This document shows, one piece after another, positions 16,756-28,240 of a DNA stretch of 64,000 nt. The notes beneath the pieces were generated by a model. That model saw only the letters and a list, made by a program, of their open reading frames with translations, was not told the DNA's origin and ran no database searches. This DNA is from Hypericibacter sp049323455 (GTDB taxonomy: Bacteria; Pseudomonadota; Alphaproteobacteria; Dongiales; Dongiaceae). The stretch covers positions 1 through 64,000 of the forward strand of contig JBMONF010000024.1 in NCBI GenBank assembly GCA_049323455.1, in the 5' to 3' direction. A program made the translations under genes and the position numbers. Position 1 is the first letter of the stretch; every line of letters starts with the position of its first letter.

Positions 16756-17127
16756 CTAGGCCGGCGCCAGACATTCTCGCACGGCATCGAGCAAGGCCAC
16801 GCGGTTGAAGGGCTTCTGCAGCACCTTCGCCGCACCCAGCTTGAGGGCCGCGCCGAGGAAATTGAAATTGCCGGTCCGGCCGCCCCCCGACATGGCGATG
16901 AGCTTGACCGCGGGGAACTCCTTGCGCATGGCCGTCACCGTCTCCACGCCCTCCATTTCCGGCATGATGATGTCGGTGATGACGAGATCGGCGCTCTTTT
17001 CGCGCATCCGCGCGAGCCCGACGGCCCCGTTCTCCGCTTCGACCACGTCGTAGCCGGCATGCTGCAATATCTGTCGCAGCGTCAATCGCACGGCTTCCTC
17101 GTCGTCGATGATGAGAATGCGTGCCAT
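16756..17127 (-). CDS. stand-alone response regulator receiver protein
   Basis: A 123-residue CheY-like receiver with no output domain. Asp8 and Asp9 (LIIDDE) form the acidic pocket, Asp52 (VITDIIMP) is the phosphorylation site, and the conserved lysine is in VLQKPF. It is 21 bases downstream of the stop of the histidine kinase, so the two are co-transcribed and are surely partners. With no DNA-binding domain it must act by protein contact or pass phosphate on. Confidence 0.93.
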   Translation of the reverse strand: MARILIIDDEEAVRLTLRQILQHAGYDVVEAENGAVGLARMREKSADLVITDIIMPEMEGVETVTAMRKEFPAVKLIAMSGGGRTGNFNFLGAALKLGAAKVLQKPFNRVALLDAVRECLAPA

Positions 17128-17148
17128 GGCATACCTCCCCCGTCGAAT

Positions 17149-20082
17149 TCAGTCTCTTTCTGCCCTGTCGGTCTCACCGTCGATCAGCGGCAGGAGCACA
17201 TCGAAGCGCGCGCCGTGCCCGGACGTGCTTTGAACGCTGATGATCCCGCCATGCGACTTCACGATTCCCTGGACCACGGAAAGGCCGAGCCCCGTCCCCT
17301 CGCCTACGGGCTTGGTGGTGAAGAACGGGTCGAAAATTCGATCGATCACGCCGGGCGGGATCCCGTCGCCGGAATCGACCACCGAGAGCTTTCCATAACG
17401 CCGCGGCGACAGTCGCGACAGCGAAGGCCTGCCGTTCGGCCTGACCAATTCGCGGCCGAGCCGCAGCTCGATCGCGCCGCTTTTCGGGCCGATGGCGCTG
17501 ACGGCGTTGTTGACCAGATTCATGATCACCTGGTGAAGCTGGGTGATGTCGGCATGAACGAGCAGCAGGTCTTCGCCCCAGTCGACATGGAACGAAATCG
17601 TGGTCGGGATGGTCGCTCGCAGAAGCCCCGCCGTTTCGGCAACGACGACGCGCAAGTCGACGGGCTTTCTTTCCGGCTTGTCCTGCCGGCTGAAGGCCAA
17701 AATCTGCTTCACCAGATCGCGAATTCGCTGCCCGCCCGCGAGGATCTGCTCGAGATTCTCGCGCAACGGGCCCGTTTCAGGAACGACGTCGAGGGCGAGC
17801 TCGGTCAAGCCGATGACCGGTACCAGCGTGTTGTTGATGTCGTGGGCAATGCCGCCAGCCAGGGTGCCGAGCGCATCGGCTTTCTGCGCCTGACGCAGCT
17901 GATCTTCCAGCAATTGCCGCTGCTCCTCGGCCAGCCGCCTCTCGGTGACATCGATCAGCACGCCTTCCCATATGACGTCGCCGCCCGGCAGCCGGCGCGG
18001 CTCGGCGATGGACTCCACCCACCGCGAACCGCCGCCTCTGTCCACCGTCCGCCACTCCGTTTTCAGCGGCTGGAGCTCACTGGCGGACGCTTCGATCGCC
18101 CGCCTGAGGCGCTCGCGATCCTCGGGATGGACCAGATCGAAACCGCTGTCGGGCCTGGTCGCGAGCGCCGCGAGGTCGATTGCGCCTCCCATGATCCGGT
18201 AAATGCCTTCGCTCATATAAGGATAGACGATCGTTCCGTCGCTGCGCCGCAACTGCTCGAAGATCGCTCCGGGGATATTGCGGGCGATTTGCCGAAGCCG
18301 CTCCCCGCTGAGACGAACGGCCTCCTCGGCCTGCTTGCGCAAAGTGACGTCGGTCATCGAGCCCGCCATGCGATAGGGACGCCCTTCGGCGTCACGCAGA
18401 GCCAGGCCGCGGTCGAACACCCAGCGATAGCCGCCGCCGGGAAGACGGATTCGGTATTCCGCCTCGAAGAACGGCGTCTTGGCGTCGAGGTGGCGAGCGA
18501 GCGCCGCCTCGCTGTGAGGCAGATCGGCGGGGTGAATGAGGGACACCAGCCAGTCGCGGCTGGCGATGCGGGTCCGCTCGGCAACGTCGGGCAGGCGCCC
18601 TATGATCTCGAGGCAGCGCGGCGACCGATAAACCCGATTGGTTCGCAAGTCCCAGTCCCACAGGCCGTCATTGGCTCCCTGGAAAGCGAGCGCGTAGCGC
18701 TCCTCGCTTTCTCGAAGCGCCTGCTGCGCGCTTCTCTGCTCGATCGCAATGCCGGCGATATGGGTCGTGCGCTGAACCGCGCGCGTCAGACTATCATCGA
18801 CGATTCCCGGGATGGAGCGATAGATCGCGAAGACGGCAACCGGCTGGCCCGAAAATGCCGCGATCGGGACCGACCAGCTCGACCGCAAGCCCGCGGACAG
18901 CATCATTTCGCGGAATTCCGGCCACGGTCCCTGTTCGGCCGCGTCCGCAAGCCAGACCTCCTTGCCAGTCCGCAAGGCCTCGGCGCAAGGGTATGGCGCT
19001 TCGCCGACGAGAAGGCCGGATATCCGCTGTCGGAACGCCTCGGGAAAATTACCGCCTGCGAGAAATTTCAGGCGTCTCGAGAAGCTGTCGGCGCCGAGAA
19101 TCGTACAGATCGAGTTCGGCGCCTGCTGCTCGACCGTCCGGCATAGTTCCTCGAGAATTTCGGGAAGCGGCTGGTCCGACGCAACAAGCTCGAGAAGATG
19201 GCGCTCCGTCGTGAGCGCGGCGGTCGCCTGCTTCCTTTCCGTGATGTCGATATGCATCACGACGGCGCCTGTTCCCGCGGCGCCCATGGTCGGGGCCGCA
19301 AGCATCTGGAACCAACGTTTTGCGGCCGGCGCGTGACAGGAGTAGTCGGTCGTGAAGCCCAGCGACTGCCCGTTCAGGACCTGCTGGAGCTTTCGGCCGA
19401 CCTCCCGCGCCCTCTCGGCCGAGATTCCAGTTGCGGCTTCGCACACCTCCAGGTAGTCGCGGCCGACACCGAGATCTGGCTGCCGGTAACCGTTCTGCAG
19501 ACCGAATCGCGCCCAGGATTCGTTGACACGGATTATCATTCCGCGTTTGTCGAGCACGGCGATATTGGCGGGCAGCGCATCGAGAACTGTTCCGAGGAGG
19601 TCCGCCAACTGCCGGTGCATCTCCTCGCTCTTTCGAAGCGCCTGAGCGGCCTCATGCCGTTCCGACACGTCGCGCAGGATGGCGGCGAAGCAGTACTGCT
19701 GCCCGTGGCGCAGGCGGAGGATGGACGCCTCAGCGGGGAACTCGGTGCCATCCTTGCGCAGACCGGCGATCTCGCCGCGCTGGCCCATTATCCGCGCTCC
19801 AACCGGGTTCTGCCCAAACTCCCGGATGGCGGTCTTGTGCCCGCGCCTGAAACGCTGGGGCAATAGAAGGCTCAGCGGTTCTCCGATGACCTCTTCAGCC
19901 CTGTAGCCGAAGATTCGTCCGGCGCCGTCATTGAAGAGGGAGATGTTTTGCGCCTGATCGATGACAATGACGGCTTCGGCCGCGCCATGGAGAATGGCGG
20001 CCAGCAACTCGTTGTCGGGGGCGCCGGACCGATCGCCGCCTTGCTCCAGTCCGTTCCAGTTCGCTTCGTGGTTATCAGTCAT
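17149..20082 (-). CDS. soluble PAS/GAF sensor histidine kinase
   Basis: A 977-residue kinase with no transmembrane segment. Reading order: PAS (about 25-140), a second PAS (about 150-270, LDALPANIAVLDKRGMIIRV), a GAF-like domain (about 280-430), PAS with PAC (about 450-580, GLWDWDLRTNRVYRSP), a fourth PAS (about 595-715), HisKA and HATPase. The phospho-acceptor is His747 in GGIAHDINN. The ATP-binding N box (MNLVNNAVSAI), G1 box (DSGDGIPP) and G2 box (GEGTGLGL) are intact. It should sense cytosolic or redox signals. ATG 20082 follows GGAGGGG; the frame extends to 20319 but those residues look non-coding. It is paired with the receiver gene just downstream. Confidence 0.92.
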   Translation of the reverse strand: MTDNHEANWNGLEQGGDRSGAPDNELLAAILHGAAEAVIVIDQAQNISLFNDGAGRIFGYRAEEVIGEPLSLLLPQRFRRGHKTAIREFGQNPVGARIMGQRGEIAGLRKDGTEFPAEASILRLRHGQQYCFAAILRDVSERHEAAQALRKSEEMHRQLADLLGTVLDALPANIAVLDKRGMIIRVNESWARFGLQNGYRQPDLGVGRDYLEVCEAATGISAERAREVGRKLQQVLNGQSLGFTTDYSCHAPAAKRWFQMLAAPTMGAAGTGAVVMHIDITERKQATAALTTERHLLELVASDQPLPEILEELCRTVEQQAPNSICTILGADSFSRRLKFLAGGNFPEAFRQRISGLLVGEAPYPCAEALRTGKEVWLADAAEQGPWPEFREMMLSAGLRSSWSVPIAAFSGQPVAVFAIYRSIPGIVDDSLTRAVQRTTHIAGIAIEQRSAQQALRESEERYALAFQGANDGLWDWDLRTNRVYRSPRCLEIIGRLPDVAERTRIASRDWLVSLIHPADLPHSEAALARHLDAKTPFFEAEYRIRLPGGGYRWVFDRGLALRDAEGRPYRMAGSMTDVTLRKQAEEAVRLSGERLRQIARNIPGAIFEQLRRSDGTIVYPYMSEGIYRIMGGAIDLAALATRPDSGFDLVHPEDRERLRRAIEASASELQPLKTEWRTVDRGGGSRWVESIAEPRRLPGGDVIWEGVLIDVTERRLAEEQRQLLEDQLRQAQKADALGTLAGGIAHDINNTLVPVIGLTELALDVVPETGPLRENLEQILAGGQRIRDLVKQILAFSRQDKPERKPVDLRVVVAETAGLLRATIPTTISFHVDWGEDLLLVHADITQLHQVIMNLVNNAVSAIGPKSGAIELRLGRELVRPNGRPSLSRLSPRRYGKLSVVDSGDGIPPGVIDRIFDPFFTTKPVGEGTGLGLSVVQGIVKSHGGIISVQSTSGHGARFDVLLPLIDGETDRAERD

Positions 20083-20662
20083 AATGCTGGGCAACCCCTC
20101 CGAACGGAGCAGAGGATGTTGCTTGGAATCGATCCCCACCTGTTGCTGCGGGGCGTCGAGCGTGGCCGCCTTGCCCCAATTTGTGACAAATGCTTGAATT
20201 ATCATATTATGCATGACGTTAAAATTCTGGTTACATAGCCAATGGGAGGATAGGGATCGACTTAAGGTGGGGCCACGAAGTTCCCCGGCCGCGGAGGCTG
20301 GCGGCTTCATTTGCCGCAATGGCCGGGTTTCGGCACCTTCGGACGCCCAGGAACGTCGGAGAATACGTTCCTATAATCGCCGCCGGAGGCGCCGAAAAAG
20401 AGACGCTTCGCGAAAGCGCTGCCTCGAGCGCTGAACGCCGAATGTGGTGGCCAAGCTATCCGAAAGGAAAGTTTTGGCCCGGGACGGCGGACCTCGGGCC
20501 TACGCCCAATGCGATGCGCGAGCTGCCTCGCTCGGGGACGCCCCGGGTGCTCGGCGCCACCTGCCGCTGCCGTCCCGTTTGACCCGGCTACCCCACGTCA
20601 AGCGGGATAGCCGCCACGCAGGGCCGGCAAGGCACGAAACTCTCGAGAAACGAAAAGCCGGC
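20083..20662. other. 580-base gap upstream of the histidine kinase
   Basis: No convincing gene on either strand. The kinase promoter should lie in the A/T-richer 20180-20240 stretch (CATATTATGCATGACG and AAAATTCTGG). Near the merR stop (20647-20663) a short minus-strand hairpin, CGGCT/AGCCG followed by CTTTTCG, overlaps the stop codon and may be a weak terminator. Confidence 0.35.
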
Positions 20663-21241
20663 TCAGCCGAGCAGCTTGGCGAGGCGGTTGCGCAACTCGG
20701 TCAACTCCTCGATTGCGCCTTCGATCAGCTCGCGCCGGCGCAGCTCGCGCCCGCTCTCATCGCGCGGCGCACCCGCTTCCGCCTGCCCCCTCGCCGATGC
20801 GGCCGCCGCCTGCGGCTCCGCGGGAACGGCCTCTTCGGCTTCGGCCGGGGCCGCCACATCGCCAACGCCCTCGGCCGCTTCGCCCGCGGTTTCCTGCACA
20901 CGCGCCCTGAAGGCGCCCTCGCGCATCAACCGCTGCACGCCCTTGATGGTGTAGCCCTCTTCATAGAGCAGGCGACGGATGGCGCGCAGCAGCTCCACAT
21001 CCTCGGGACGGTAGTAGCGCCGGCCGCCGCCGCGCTTGAGCGGGCGCACTTGCGAGAACTTGGTTTCCCAGAAGCGCAGAACGTGCTGCGGCACGTCCAG
21101 TTCGGTCGCGACCTCGCTGATGGTGCGAAACGCCGCCGCCGACTTCTCCGGCCTGCGACCGCCCGGGCCCATGTCCCGGCTCTCGGCCGGCATGGCGCTT
21201 TCGGCATCGGCACTACGCTGCGGGCGGGGCAGCGGCATCAC
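20663..21241 (-). CDS. MerR family transcriptional regulator
   Basis: DNA-binding protein of 192 residues. The MerR winged helix-turn-helix spans about 35-105: ISEVATELDVPQHVLRFWE, then GGGRRYYRPEDVELLRAI and GYTIKGVQRLM. The C-terminal half is Ala/Glu-rich and low in complexity, ending in a short coil (ELTELRNRLAKLL); it has no cysteine cluster, so it is not a metal sensor of the classic kind. ATG 21241 overlaps the ihfA stop, so the two are coupled. The ihfA-merR pairing is normal in alphaproteobacteria. Confidence 0.92.
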   Translation of the reverse strand: MMPLPRPQRSADAESAMPAESRDMGPGGRRPEKSAAAFRTISEVATELDVPQHVLRFWETKFSQVRPLKRGGGRRYYRPEDVELLRAIRRLLYEEGYTIKGVQRLMREGAFRARVQETAGEAAEGVGDVAAPAEAEEAVPAEPQAAAASARGQAEAGAPRDESGRELRRRELIEGAIEELTELRNRLAKLLG

Positions 21242-21558
21242 TCGGTCTCTTTCGGCGCCGTCTCGGCGCTACCGCCATTGACGCGATGCTTGAGCACATG
21301 CGAGGCGCGGAATACGAGCACCTTGCGCGGCTTGATCGGCACCTCTTCGCCGGTCTTCGGATTGCGGCCGATGCGCTGGCCTTTCTGGCGCACCATGAAG
21401 GTGCCGAACGACGAGATCTTCACGGTCTCGCCGCGGGCCAGCGTGTCGGCGATCTCTTTCAGCACCGTCTCGACCAAATCGGCGGACTCATTGCGCGAAA
21501 GTCCTACCTCTTGATAGACAGCTTCGCTCAGTTGGGCGCGGGTGACCGTCTTGCTCAT
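21238..21558 (-). CDS. ihfA: integration host factor subunit alpha
   Basis: DNA-bending nucleoid protein that works as a heterodimer with IhfB. The 106-residue product has the HU/IHF arms (SFGTFMVRQKGQRIGRNPKT) with the DNA-intercalating Pro in GRNPKTGEEVPI. The start at ATG 21558 (MSKTVTRAQL) fits the family; the frame's upstream ATG adds seven extra residues. The alpha assignment rests on the MSKTVTR start and the fabH-ihfA-merR order. Confidence 0.94.
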   Translation of the reverse strand: MSKTVTRAQLSEAVYQEVGLSRNESADLVETVLKEIADTLARGETVKISSFGTFMVRQKGQRIGRNPKTGEEVPIKPRKVLVFRASHVLKHRVNGGSAETAPKETE

Positions 21559-21832
21559 GGCATTCCCCCCGTTCTTCATGCAAAACGCTAGCGCGCGCAG
21601 GGAAAGCAGTCAATTACAGCGGGATGGAGCCCTGTCTTGAACTTCCGTCAGCGATGACGGGACCAACTCCGCGTGCCTGACACTTAACCATACCGCCGAG
21701 TCCCTTGCCCTGCTCGCAGAAACGAGCCGGCGGGCCAGTGGCGCGTGCGGTATGGTCCCGGCCGATCGTTTCTAGAAGTAAGTGCCCGACTCGGGACCGG
21801 CCAAGGGGCAAGAAAGAGGCGGGCCGCGGCCC

Positions 21833-22810
21833 CTACCAGCGTACCAGCGCGGATCCCCAGGTGAAGCCGCCGCCCATCGCCTCGAGCAGCACGAGCTGGC
21901 CGGGCTTGATCCGGCCGTCGGCCTTGGCCTCGGCCAACGCCAACGGGATCGAGGCGGCCGAAGTGTTGGCATGACGGTCGATCGTGACCACCACCTTCTC
22001 CGGCGGCAGCTTCAGGCGCTGGCCCATGGAGTCGATGATGCGCCGGTTCGCCTGGTGCGGCACCAGCCAGTCGATCTCCGCCTCGTCGATGCCGTTCTCG
22101 ACGATCGCGGCATCGACGGCCTGCGCCAGCTTCATCACGGCATGACGGAACACCTCGCGGCCTTCCATCCGCACATGGCCCGCGGTGCCGGTCGAAGACG
22201 GCCCGCCATTCACATAGAGCATGTCGTGGAAATGGCCGTCGGAATAGAGATGGGTCGAGAGGATGCCGCGATCGGCCTTGTCGCCCTTGCCCGGTGCCGC
22301 CTTCAGCGCCACCGCGCCGGCGCCGTCGCCGAACAGCACGCAGGTGCCGCGGTCGTTCCAATCGAGAATGCGCGAGAAGGTCTCGGCGCCGATCACCAGC
22401 GCCGTCTTGGCCTGGCCCACGCGCAGGAAATTGTCGGCCACGGCCAGCGCATAGACGAAGCCCGAGCAGACCGCCTGCACATCGAAGGCCATGCCGCGGT
22501 TCATGCCGATCGCGGCCTGCACGCGCGTGGCGGTGGCCGGGAAGGTCTCGTCCGGCGTGGTGGTGGCGAGCACGATGAGATCGACGTCGCCTGCGGCCAT
22601 GCCGGCGTCGGCCAGCGCCGCCTCGGCGGCGTTGATGGCGAGATGCGAGGTCAGCTCGCCGGGCTCCGCGATGTGGCGCTGGCAGATCCCGGTGCGCTGG
22701 CGGATCCACTCGTCGGAGGTGTCGATGCGCTGTGCCAGTTCCGCGTTGGTGAGGACCCGGCGCGGCAGATAGGAGCCGCAGCCCACGATCCGGGAGCGAA
22801 TCACGCTCAC
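21833..22810 (-). CDS. fabH: beta-ketoacyl-ACP synthase III
   Basis: Starts fatty-acid synthesis by condensing an acyl-CoA with malonyl-ACP. The triad is visible: Cys115 (VQAVCSGFVY), His in VPHQANRRI, Asn in RHANTSAAS. The C-terminus GGGFTWGSALVRW is canonical. The GTG at 22810 overlaps the plsX stop (GTGA) and gives 325 residues, the family length; a second GTG six bases inside is also possible. It is downstream of plsX in the rpmF-plsX-fabH-ihfA set. Confidence 0.96.
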   Translation of the reverse strand: MSVIRSRIVGCGSYLPRRVLTNAELAQRIDTSDEWIRQRTGICQRHIAEPGELTSHLAINAAEAALADAGMAAGDVDLIVLATTTPDETFPATATRVQAAIGMNRGMAFDVQAVCSGFVYALAVADNFLRVGQAKTALVIGAETFSRILDWNDRGTCVLFGDGAGAVALKAAPGKGDKADRGILSTHLYSDGHFHDMLYVNGGPSSTGTAGHVRMEGREVFRHAVMKLAQAVDAAIVENGIDEAEIDWLVPHQANRRIIDSMGQRLKLPPEKVVVTIDRHANTSAASIPLALAEAKADGRIKPGQLVLLEAMGGGFTWGSALVRW

Positions 22811-23850
22811 AGCTGCGCCGCCTGCGGGTGCGCGACCGCCGCGATATTGCCGAAATCCTCGGTGATGCGGGAGAGCGCCTTGTGCATGATCATGTCGACG
22901 GCCACGCCGACGGCGTTGGCGAAGCCCAGCGCGTCGGTGCCGCCATGGCTCTTCACCACGATGCCGTTGAGCCCCAGGAAGATGGCGCCGTTGTAGCGCC
23001 GCGGATCGGTGCGCAAGCGCAGCGCATTGAGTGCGGGCCGCGCCAGCAGATAGCCCAGCTTCGACAGGATCGAGCTCTTGAAGGTCGCGCGCAGGAACTC
23101 GGCGTAGAGCTTGGCCGTGCCCTCGATCGACTTGAGCGCGATGTTGCCGGTGAAGCCGTCGGTCACGACCACGTCCACCGTGCCCTTGGCGATGTCGTCG
23201 CCCTCGACGAAGCCGTGGAAGGTGCCGGGCAGCACCAGTTCGCGCAGCATGGCGCTCGCCTCGCGCAGCGCCTCGTGCCCCTTCACGTCCTCGGAACCGA
23301 CGTTGAGCAGGCCGATCGACGGGCTGACTACGCCGAGCACGGTGCGCGCGAACACGTTCCCCATGACCGCGAACTGCACCAGGTTGTCGGCGTCGCATTC
23401 CACGTTGGCGCCGAGGTCGAGCATCACGCTCTCGCCCTTGAGCGTCGGGAAGAAGGAAGCGATGGCCGGGCGACTGATGCCCGGCAGGGTCTTCAGCACG
23501 ACCTTGGCCATGGCCATGAGCGCGCCCGTATTGCCAGCCGAAACGACGCCCGCCGCCTCGCCTTGATGCACGGCGTCGATGGCGAGCCGCATGCTGGAGT
23601 TGCGGCCGGTCCTGAGCGCGATCGAGGGCTTGTCCTCGCCCTTCACCACCTGGTCCGTGTGCCGGATGGTCGAGACTTTGGCAAGCGCACGATAGCGCTC
23701 GACCAGCGGCTTCACGCGGCGCTCGTCGCCAAAGAACAGGAAGCGCACCTGCGGAAAGCGCTGGCGCGCCATGTTCGCACCCTTGACCACCATTTCGGGA
23801 GCGCGGTCGCCGCCCATGGCATCAAGCGCGATGGCAATATGCCCGGTCAC
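22807..23850 (-). CDS. plsX: phosphate acyltransferase PlsX
   Basis: Makes acyl-phosphate from acyl-ACP as the first step of phospholipid synthesis, peripheral to the inner membrane. The N-terminus IAIALDAMGGDRAPEMVVKG is diagnostic, as are AGNTGALMAMAKV and VTDGFTGNIALKS. GTG 23850 is preceded by GAGAGGAG with good spacing and gives 347 residues. It is coupled to fabH by a GTGA overlap. Confidence 0.96.
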   Translation of the reverse strand: MTGHIAIALDAMGGDRAPEMVVKGANMARQRFPQVRFLFFGDERRVKPLVERYRALAKVSTIRHTDQVVKGEDKPSIALRTGRNSSMRLAIDAVHQGEAAGVVSAGNTGALMAMAKVVLKTLPGISRPAIASFFPTLKGESVMLDLGANVECDADNLVQFAVMGNVFARTVLGVVSPSIGLLNVGSEDVKGHEALREASAMLRELVLPGTFHGFVEGDDIAKGTVDVVVTDGFTGNIALKSIEGTAKLYAEFLRATFKSSILSKLGYLLARPALNALRLRTDPRRYNGAIFLGLNGIVVKSHGGTDALGFANAVGVAVDMIMHKALSRITEDFGNIAAVAHPQAAQL

Positions 23851-23882
23851 GCGGTCTCCTCTCGGGAGATCAGCCGACGAGA

Positions 23883-24065
23883 TCAGGCGGCCTTGGTCTC
23901 GGAAACGCTTCGGCCGTCGTAATGGCCACAGGCCTCGCACACGTGGTGCGGCCGCTTGATCTCGCCGCAGTTGGGGCACTCCACATGAGCAGCCGGCTTC
24001 AGGGCATGATGCGAGCGGCGCATATTGCGGCGCGACTTCGACGTCTTTTTCTTAGGAACAGCCAT
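23883..24065 (-). CDS. rpmF: 50S ribosomal protein L32
   Basis: A 60-residue large-subunit protein with MAVPKKKTSKSRRNMRRSHH and two zinc knuckles, CPNC and CEAC, which form a zinc ribbon. Zinc-type L32 is complete here. ATG 24065 follows AGATCTGAGAAC; the longer frame upstream is not part of L32. It lies between the DUF177 gene and plsX, the usual order. Confidence 0.96.
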   Translation of the reverse strand: MAVPKKKTSKSRRNMRRSHHALKPAAHVECPNCGEIKRPHHVCEACGHYDGRSVSETKAA

Positions 24066-24165
24066 TGTTCTCAGATCTCCGCAGGGACCCGCCTGCCGGC
24101 GCGCCCGTTTTCTAGCCAAAAACCCCCGTTCCGGCAAGCTGAAGCCCGCTTAGGAACGGCCTCGA

Positions 24166-24717
24166 TCACTCTCCCTTGCCCTTCCTCTTCTTCAGCGCCG
24201 CCAGCGCCGCGAAGGGCCGCTTCTTTTGTTCCTCGGCCGAGGCGGACGTCGGCTCCGGCCACTTGGCCTCGGCACCCGCCGCACGCGGATAGGGATCGAT
24301 CCGCTCGGCCAATTGTTGCACCACCGCCTCGCCGAGATCGATGACGCCCCCCTCGATCGGCTCCGGCGGTTCCGCCGATTCGATCGAGACGATCGCTTCC
24401 GGCCCTTCCGGGGCAGCTCCCTCGGTATATTCGACCGAGAACTCGGCCTCGATGCGGCTTTCCACCGGCTCGAGGCTGACCACGCAGAGCTGCGTCAGCG
24501 CCGCCTCGAAGCGTCCGTCAAGCCGGATCCGGCCGCGCGACAGGCGCTTCAAGCGAAGCTCCGCCTTCAGCCCGTCCAAACTCTCGAGCCCCAGGCGCCG
24601 CGCCAGCGCCCGCCGTTCGGCGGCGTCGGCCTCGATTCGCCGTTCGACCTCCTCGCGCCCGATCCGCTCCGCAAGGATCGATCGAGAAAATTCCGGCTCT
24701 GGTTGGGCTTCGGCCAT
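24166..24717 (-). CDS. YceD/DUF177 family protein
   Basis: A 183-residue acidic protein of the YceD family, whose genes are regularly found just upstream of rpmF and which has been linked to 23S rRNA metabolism in plants and bacteria. LSRGRIRLDGRFEAALTQLC matches the conserved segment around the family's VRC/QLC motif; the spacing before PVESRIEAEF also fits. The C-terminus has KKRPFAALAALKKRKGK. ATG 24717 is chosen because the longer form adds residues unlike the family. Confidence 0.88.
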   Translation of the reverse strand: MAEAQPEPEFSRSILAERIGREEVERRIEADAAERRALARRLGLESLDGLKAELRLKRLSRGRIRLDGRFEAALTQLCVVSLEPVESRIEAEFSVEYTEGAAPEGPEAIVSIESAEPPEPIEGGVIDLGEAVVQQLAERIDPYPRAAGAEAKWPEPTSASAEEQKKRPFAALAALKKRKGKGE

Positions 24718-24864
24718 TGCGACGCTCCTTGCCGCCGGCCGCGAAAGGCGCGCAACCATAAGGAAAGCCCCTTCCGCGGTCAATGGGATCGGCTCGGGGA
24801 ATGGACCCCACCCTTAGGCGCCAGGTCAGGGTGCCCTCGAGGCCGTTGCCCTGCGCCATGCTGA

Positions 24865-25428
24865 TTATGGACTGAATTCCACTGGCGGTGCGGGAAAATT
24901 AACCGTTCCGGCCAATAGCGCGGAAGCCGGCTGCGCAGCCAGCGCTGCCGCGGCTCGGCGCAGATAGCCGGCCATGGCGGCCAGCGGCAGCCCCTCCTCC
25001 TCCGGCACGGTGCCATAGAGATTGCGCCGGAGTGCGCCTTCCAGTGCGCGCGCAACGCCCGCGCCAAGGGCGGCCTCGTAAGCGCCGGCCCGACCATAGA
25101 AGGCCTGGGCCATCTGCTTGACCCGGCGACCCACGCTCAAATCGCCGACGCCGATCTCCCGCAGCGATTCGTCCATGTCGACGAACATCCGATCGAACAG
25201 CGCCTGGGCCAGGCCGGCGCCCTCCGGCCCGGCCGCCTTGAGCCGGCGCAGCACCAGAAAAGCATGCAGCACCACCAGCTCGAACCGGCCGTCGAGCGTG
25301 TCGGGAACCCGGCCGGCCCGGTAGAACGCCTCCGTCCGCGCCTGGGCGACCAGGGTGGCATAGAGCCGCTCGGCAGCCGGATTGGGCCGCCGGCGCCCGA
25401 ATAGGCGAGAGAGCCAGTTCATGCGCAT
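24865..25428 (-). CDS. ubiquinol-cytochrome c chaperone (CBP3-like)
   Basis: A 187-residue protein of the CBP3/UQCC1 family, needed to assemble the cytochrome bc1 complex. Conserved segments: AFYRAGRVPDTLDGRFELVV, VLRRLKAAG, FDRMFVDMDESLREIGVGDL and VKQMAQAFYGRAGAY. The bacterial form is typical of alphaproteobacteria and lies, as here, divergent from bamE. It implies aerobic respiration through a bc1 complex. Confidence 0.92.
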   Translation of the reverse strand: MRMNWLSRLFGRRRPNPAAERLYATLVAQARTEAFYRAGRVPDTLDGRFELVVLHAFLVLRRLKAAGPEGAGLAQALFDRMFVDMDESLREIGVGDLSVGRRVKQMAQAFYGRAGAYEAALGAGVARALEGALRRNLYGTVPEEEGLPLAAMAGYLRRAAAALAAQPASALLAGTVNFPAPPVEFSP

Positions 25429-25565
25429 CGCACCCGCTGGCTCGATCTTATATCCGGTCGATCGACAGGGTTGTTGACAGCATCCGGGGGCGGTGGAAAG
25501 GTGCGGCCCGACGAACGGCGCGGCGCCCGGCCGCGCGATCGAGAGGGGTCTACGAGGTCGAACGA

Positions 25566-26045
25566 ATGCGGAGCAGGCGCCTTCTTTCGGCGGGGGTTGC
25601 AGGCATCGTGGCGGCTCTTTTGTTGGGCGGCTGCTCGCCCACCATCGATACCCGCGGCAACCTGCCCGACCCCGACAACGTCCTGAAAATCCAGCCCGGC
25701 ATCGACACGAAGGATCAGGTGGCCCAGCTTCTGGGCACCCCTTCCGCGGTGGGCACCTTCGACGACGCGACCTGGTACTACATCAGCACCCGAACCAGCA
25801 CCATCGCCTTCCTCCCGCCCGAGGTCGAGGATCAGGAAGTGCTGGCGGTGATGTTCGACAAGCAAGGCGTCGTCCAGGACTTGAAAGTCTATGGCGTTGA
25901 GGACGGCCAGGCGATCGTGCCGTCCGAGCGCACCACGCCAACGCTCGGCCGCGAGATGACGGTGCTCCAGCAGTTGATCGGCAATCTGGGTCGCTTCAAC
26001 AAGGACACCAACAGCAGCAGCAAGAGCATACCGGGCCTGCCGTAA
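25566..26045 (+). CDS. bamE: outer-membrane assembly lipoprotein BamE
   Basis: Component of the BAM complex that inserts beta-barrel proteins. The lipoprotein signal ends in LLGGC (Cys23). The SmpA/OmlA fold follows: KIQPGIDTKDQVAQLLGTPS, then WYYISTRT and VMFDKQGVVQDL. The 159-residue length includes the longer polar tail usual in alphaproteobacteria. ATG 25566 is used. It is divergent from the CBP3-like gene and ends at a strong terminator. Confidence 0.93.
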   Translation: MRSRRLLSAGVAGIVAALLLGGCSPTIDTRGNLPDPDNVLKIQPGIDTKDQVAQLLGTPSAVGTFDDATWYYISTRTSTIAFLPPEVEDQEVLAVMFDKQGVVQDLKVYGVEDGQAIVPSERTTPTLGREMTVLQQLIGNLGRFNKDTNSSSKSIPGLP

Positions 26046-26105
26046 CGACAGCGTTTCGTCGAGGCGGCCGGCTGCCGACAGGTCGCCTTGCGGCACCGAA
26101 ACGCA

Positions 26106-26135
26106 AAGCCCCGGCGGGCACACCCGCCGGGGCTT
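26106..26135 (+). terminator. intrinsic terminator after bamE
   Basis: A 12-13 bp stem (AAGCCCCGGCGGG pairing with CCCGCCGGGGCTT) with a very short loop, followed on the plus strand by CTTGTTTC. It lies 60 bases past the bamE stop and only 24 bases before the convergent hppA stop, so it may serve both. Confidence 0.75.
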
Positions 26136-26158
26136 CTTGTTTCTGCGCGTGGCCGGCG

Positions 26159-28240
<2,082 letters not shown>

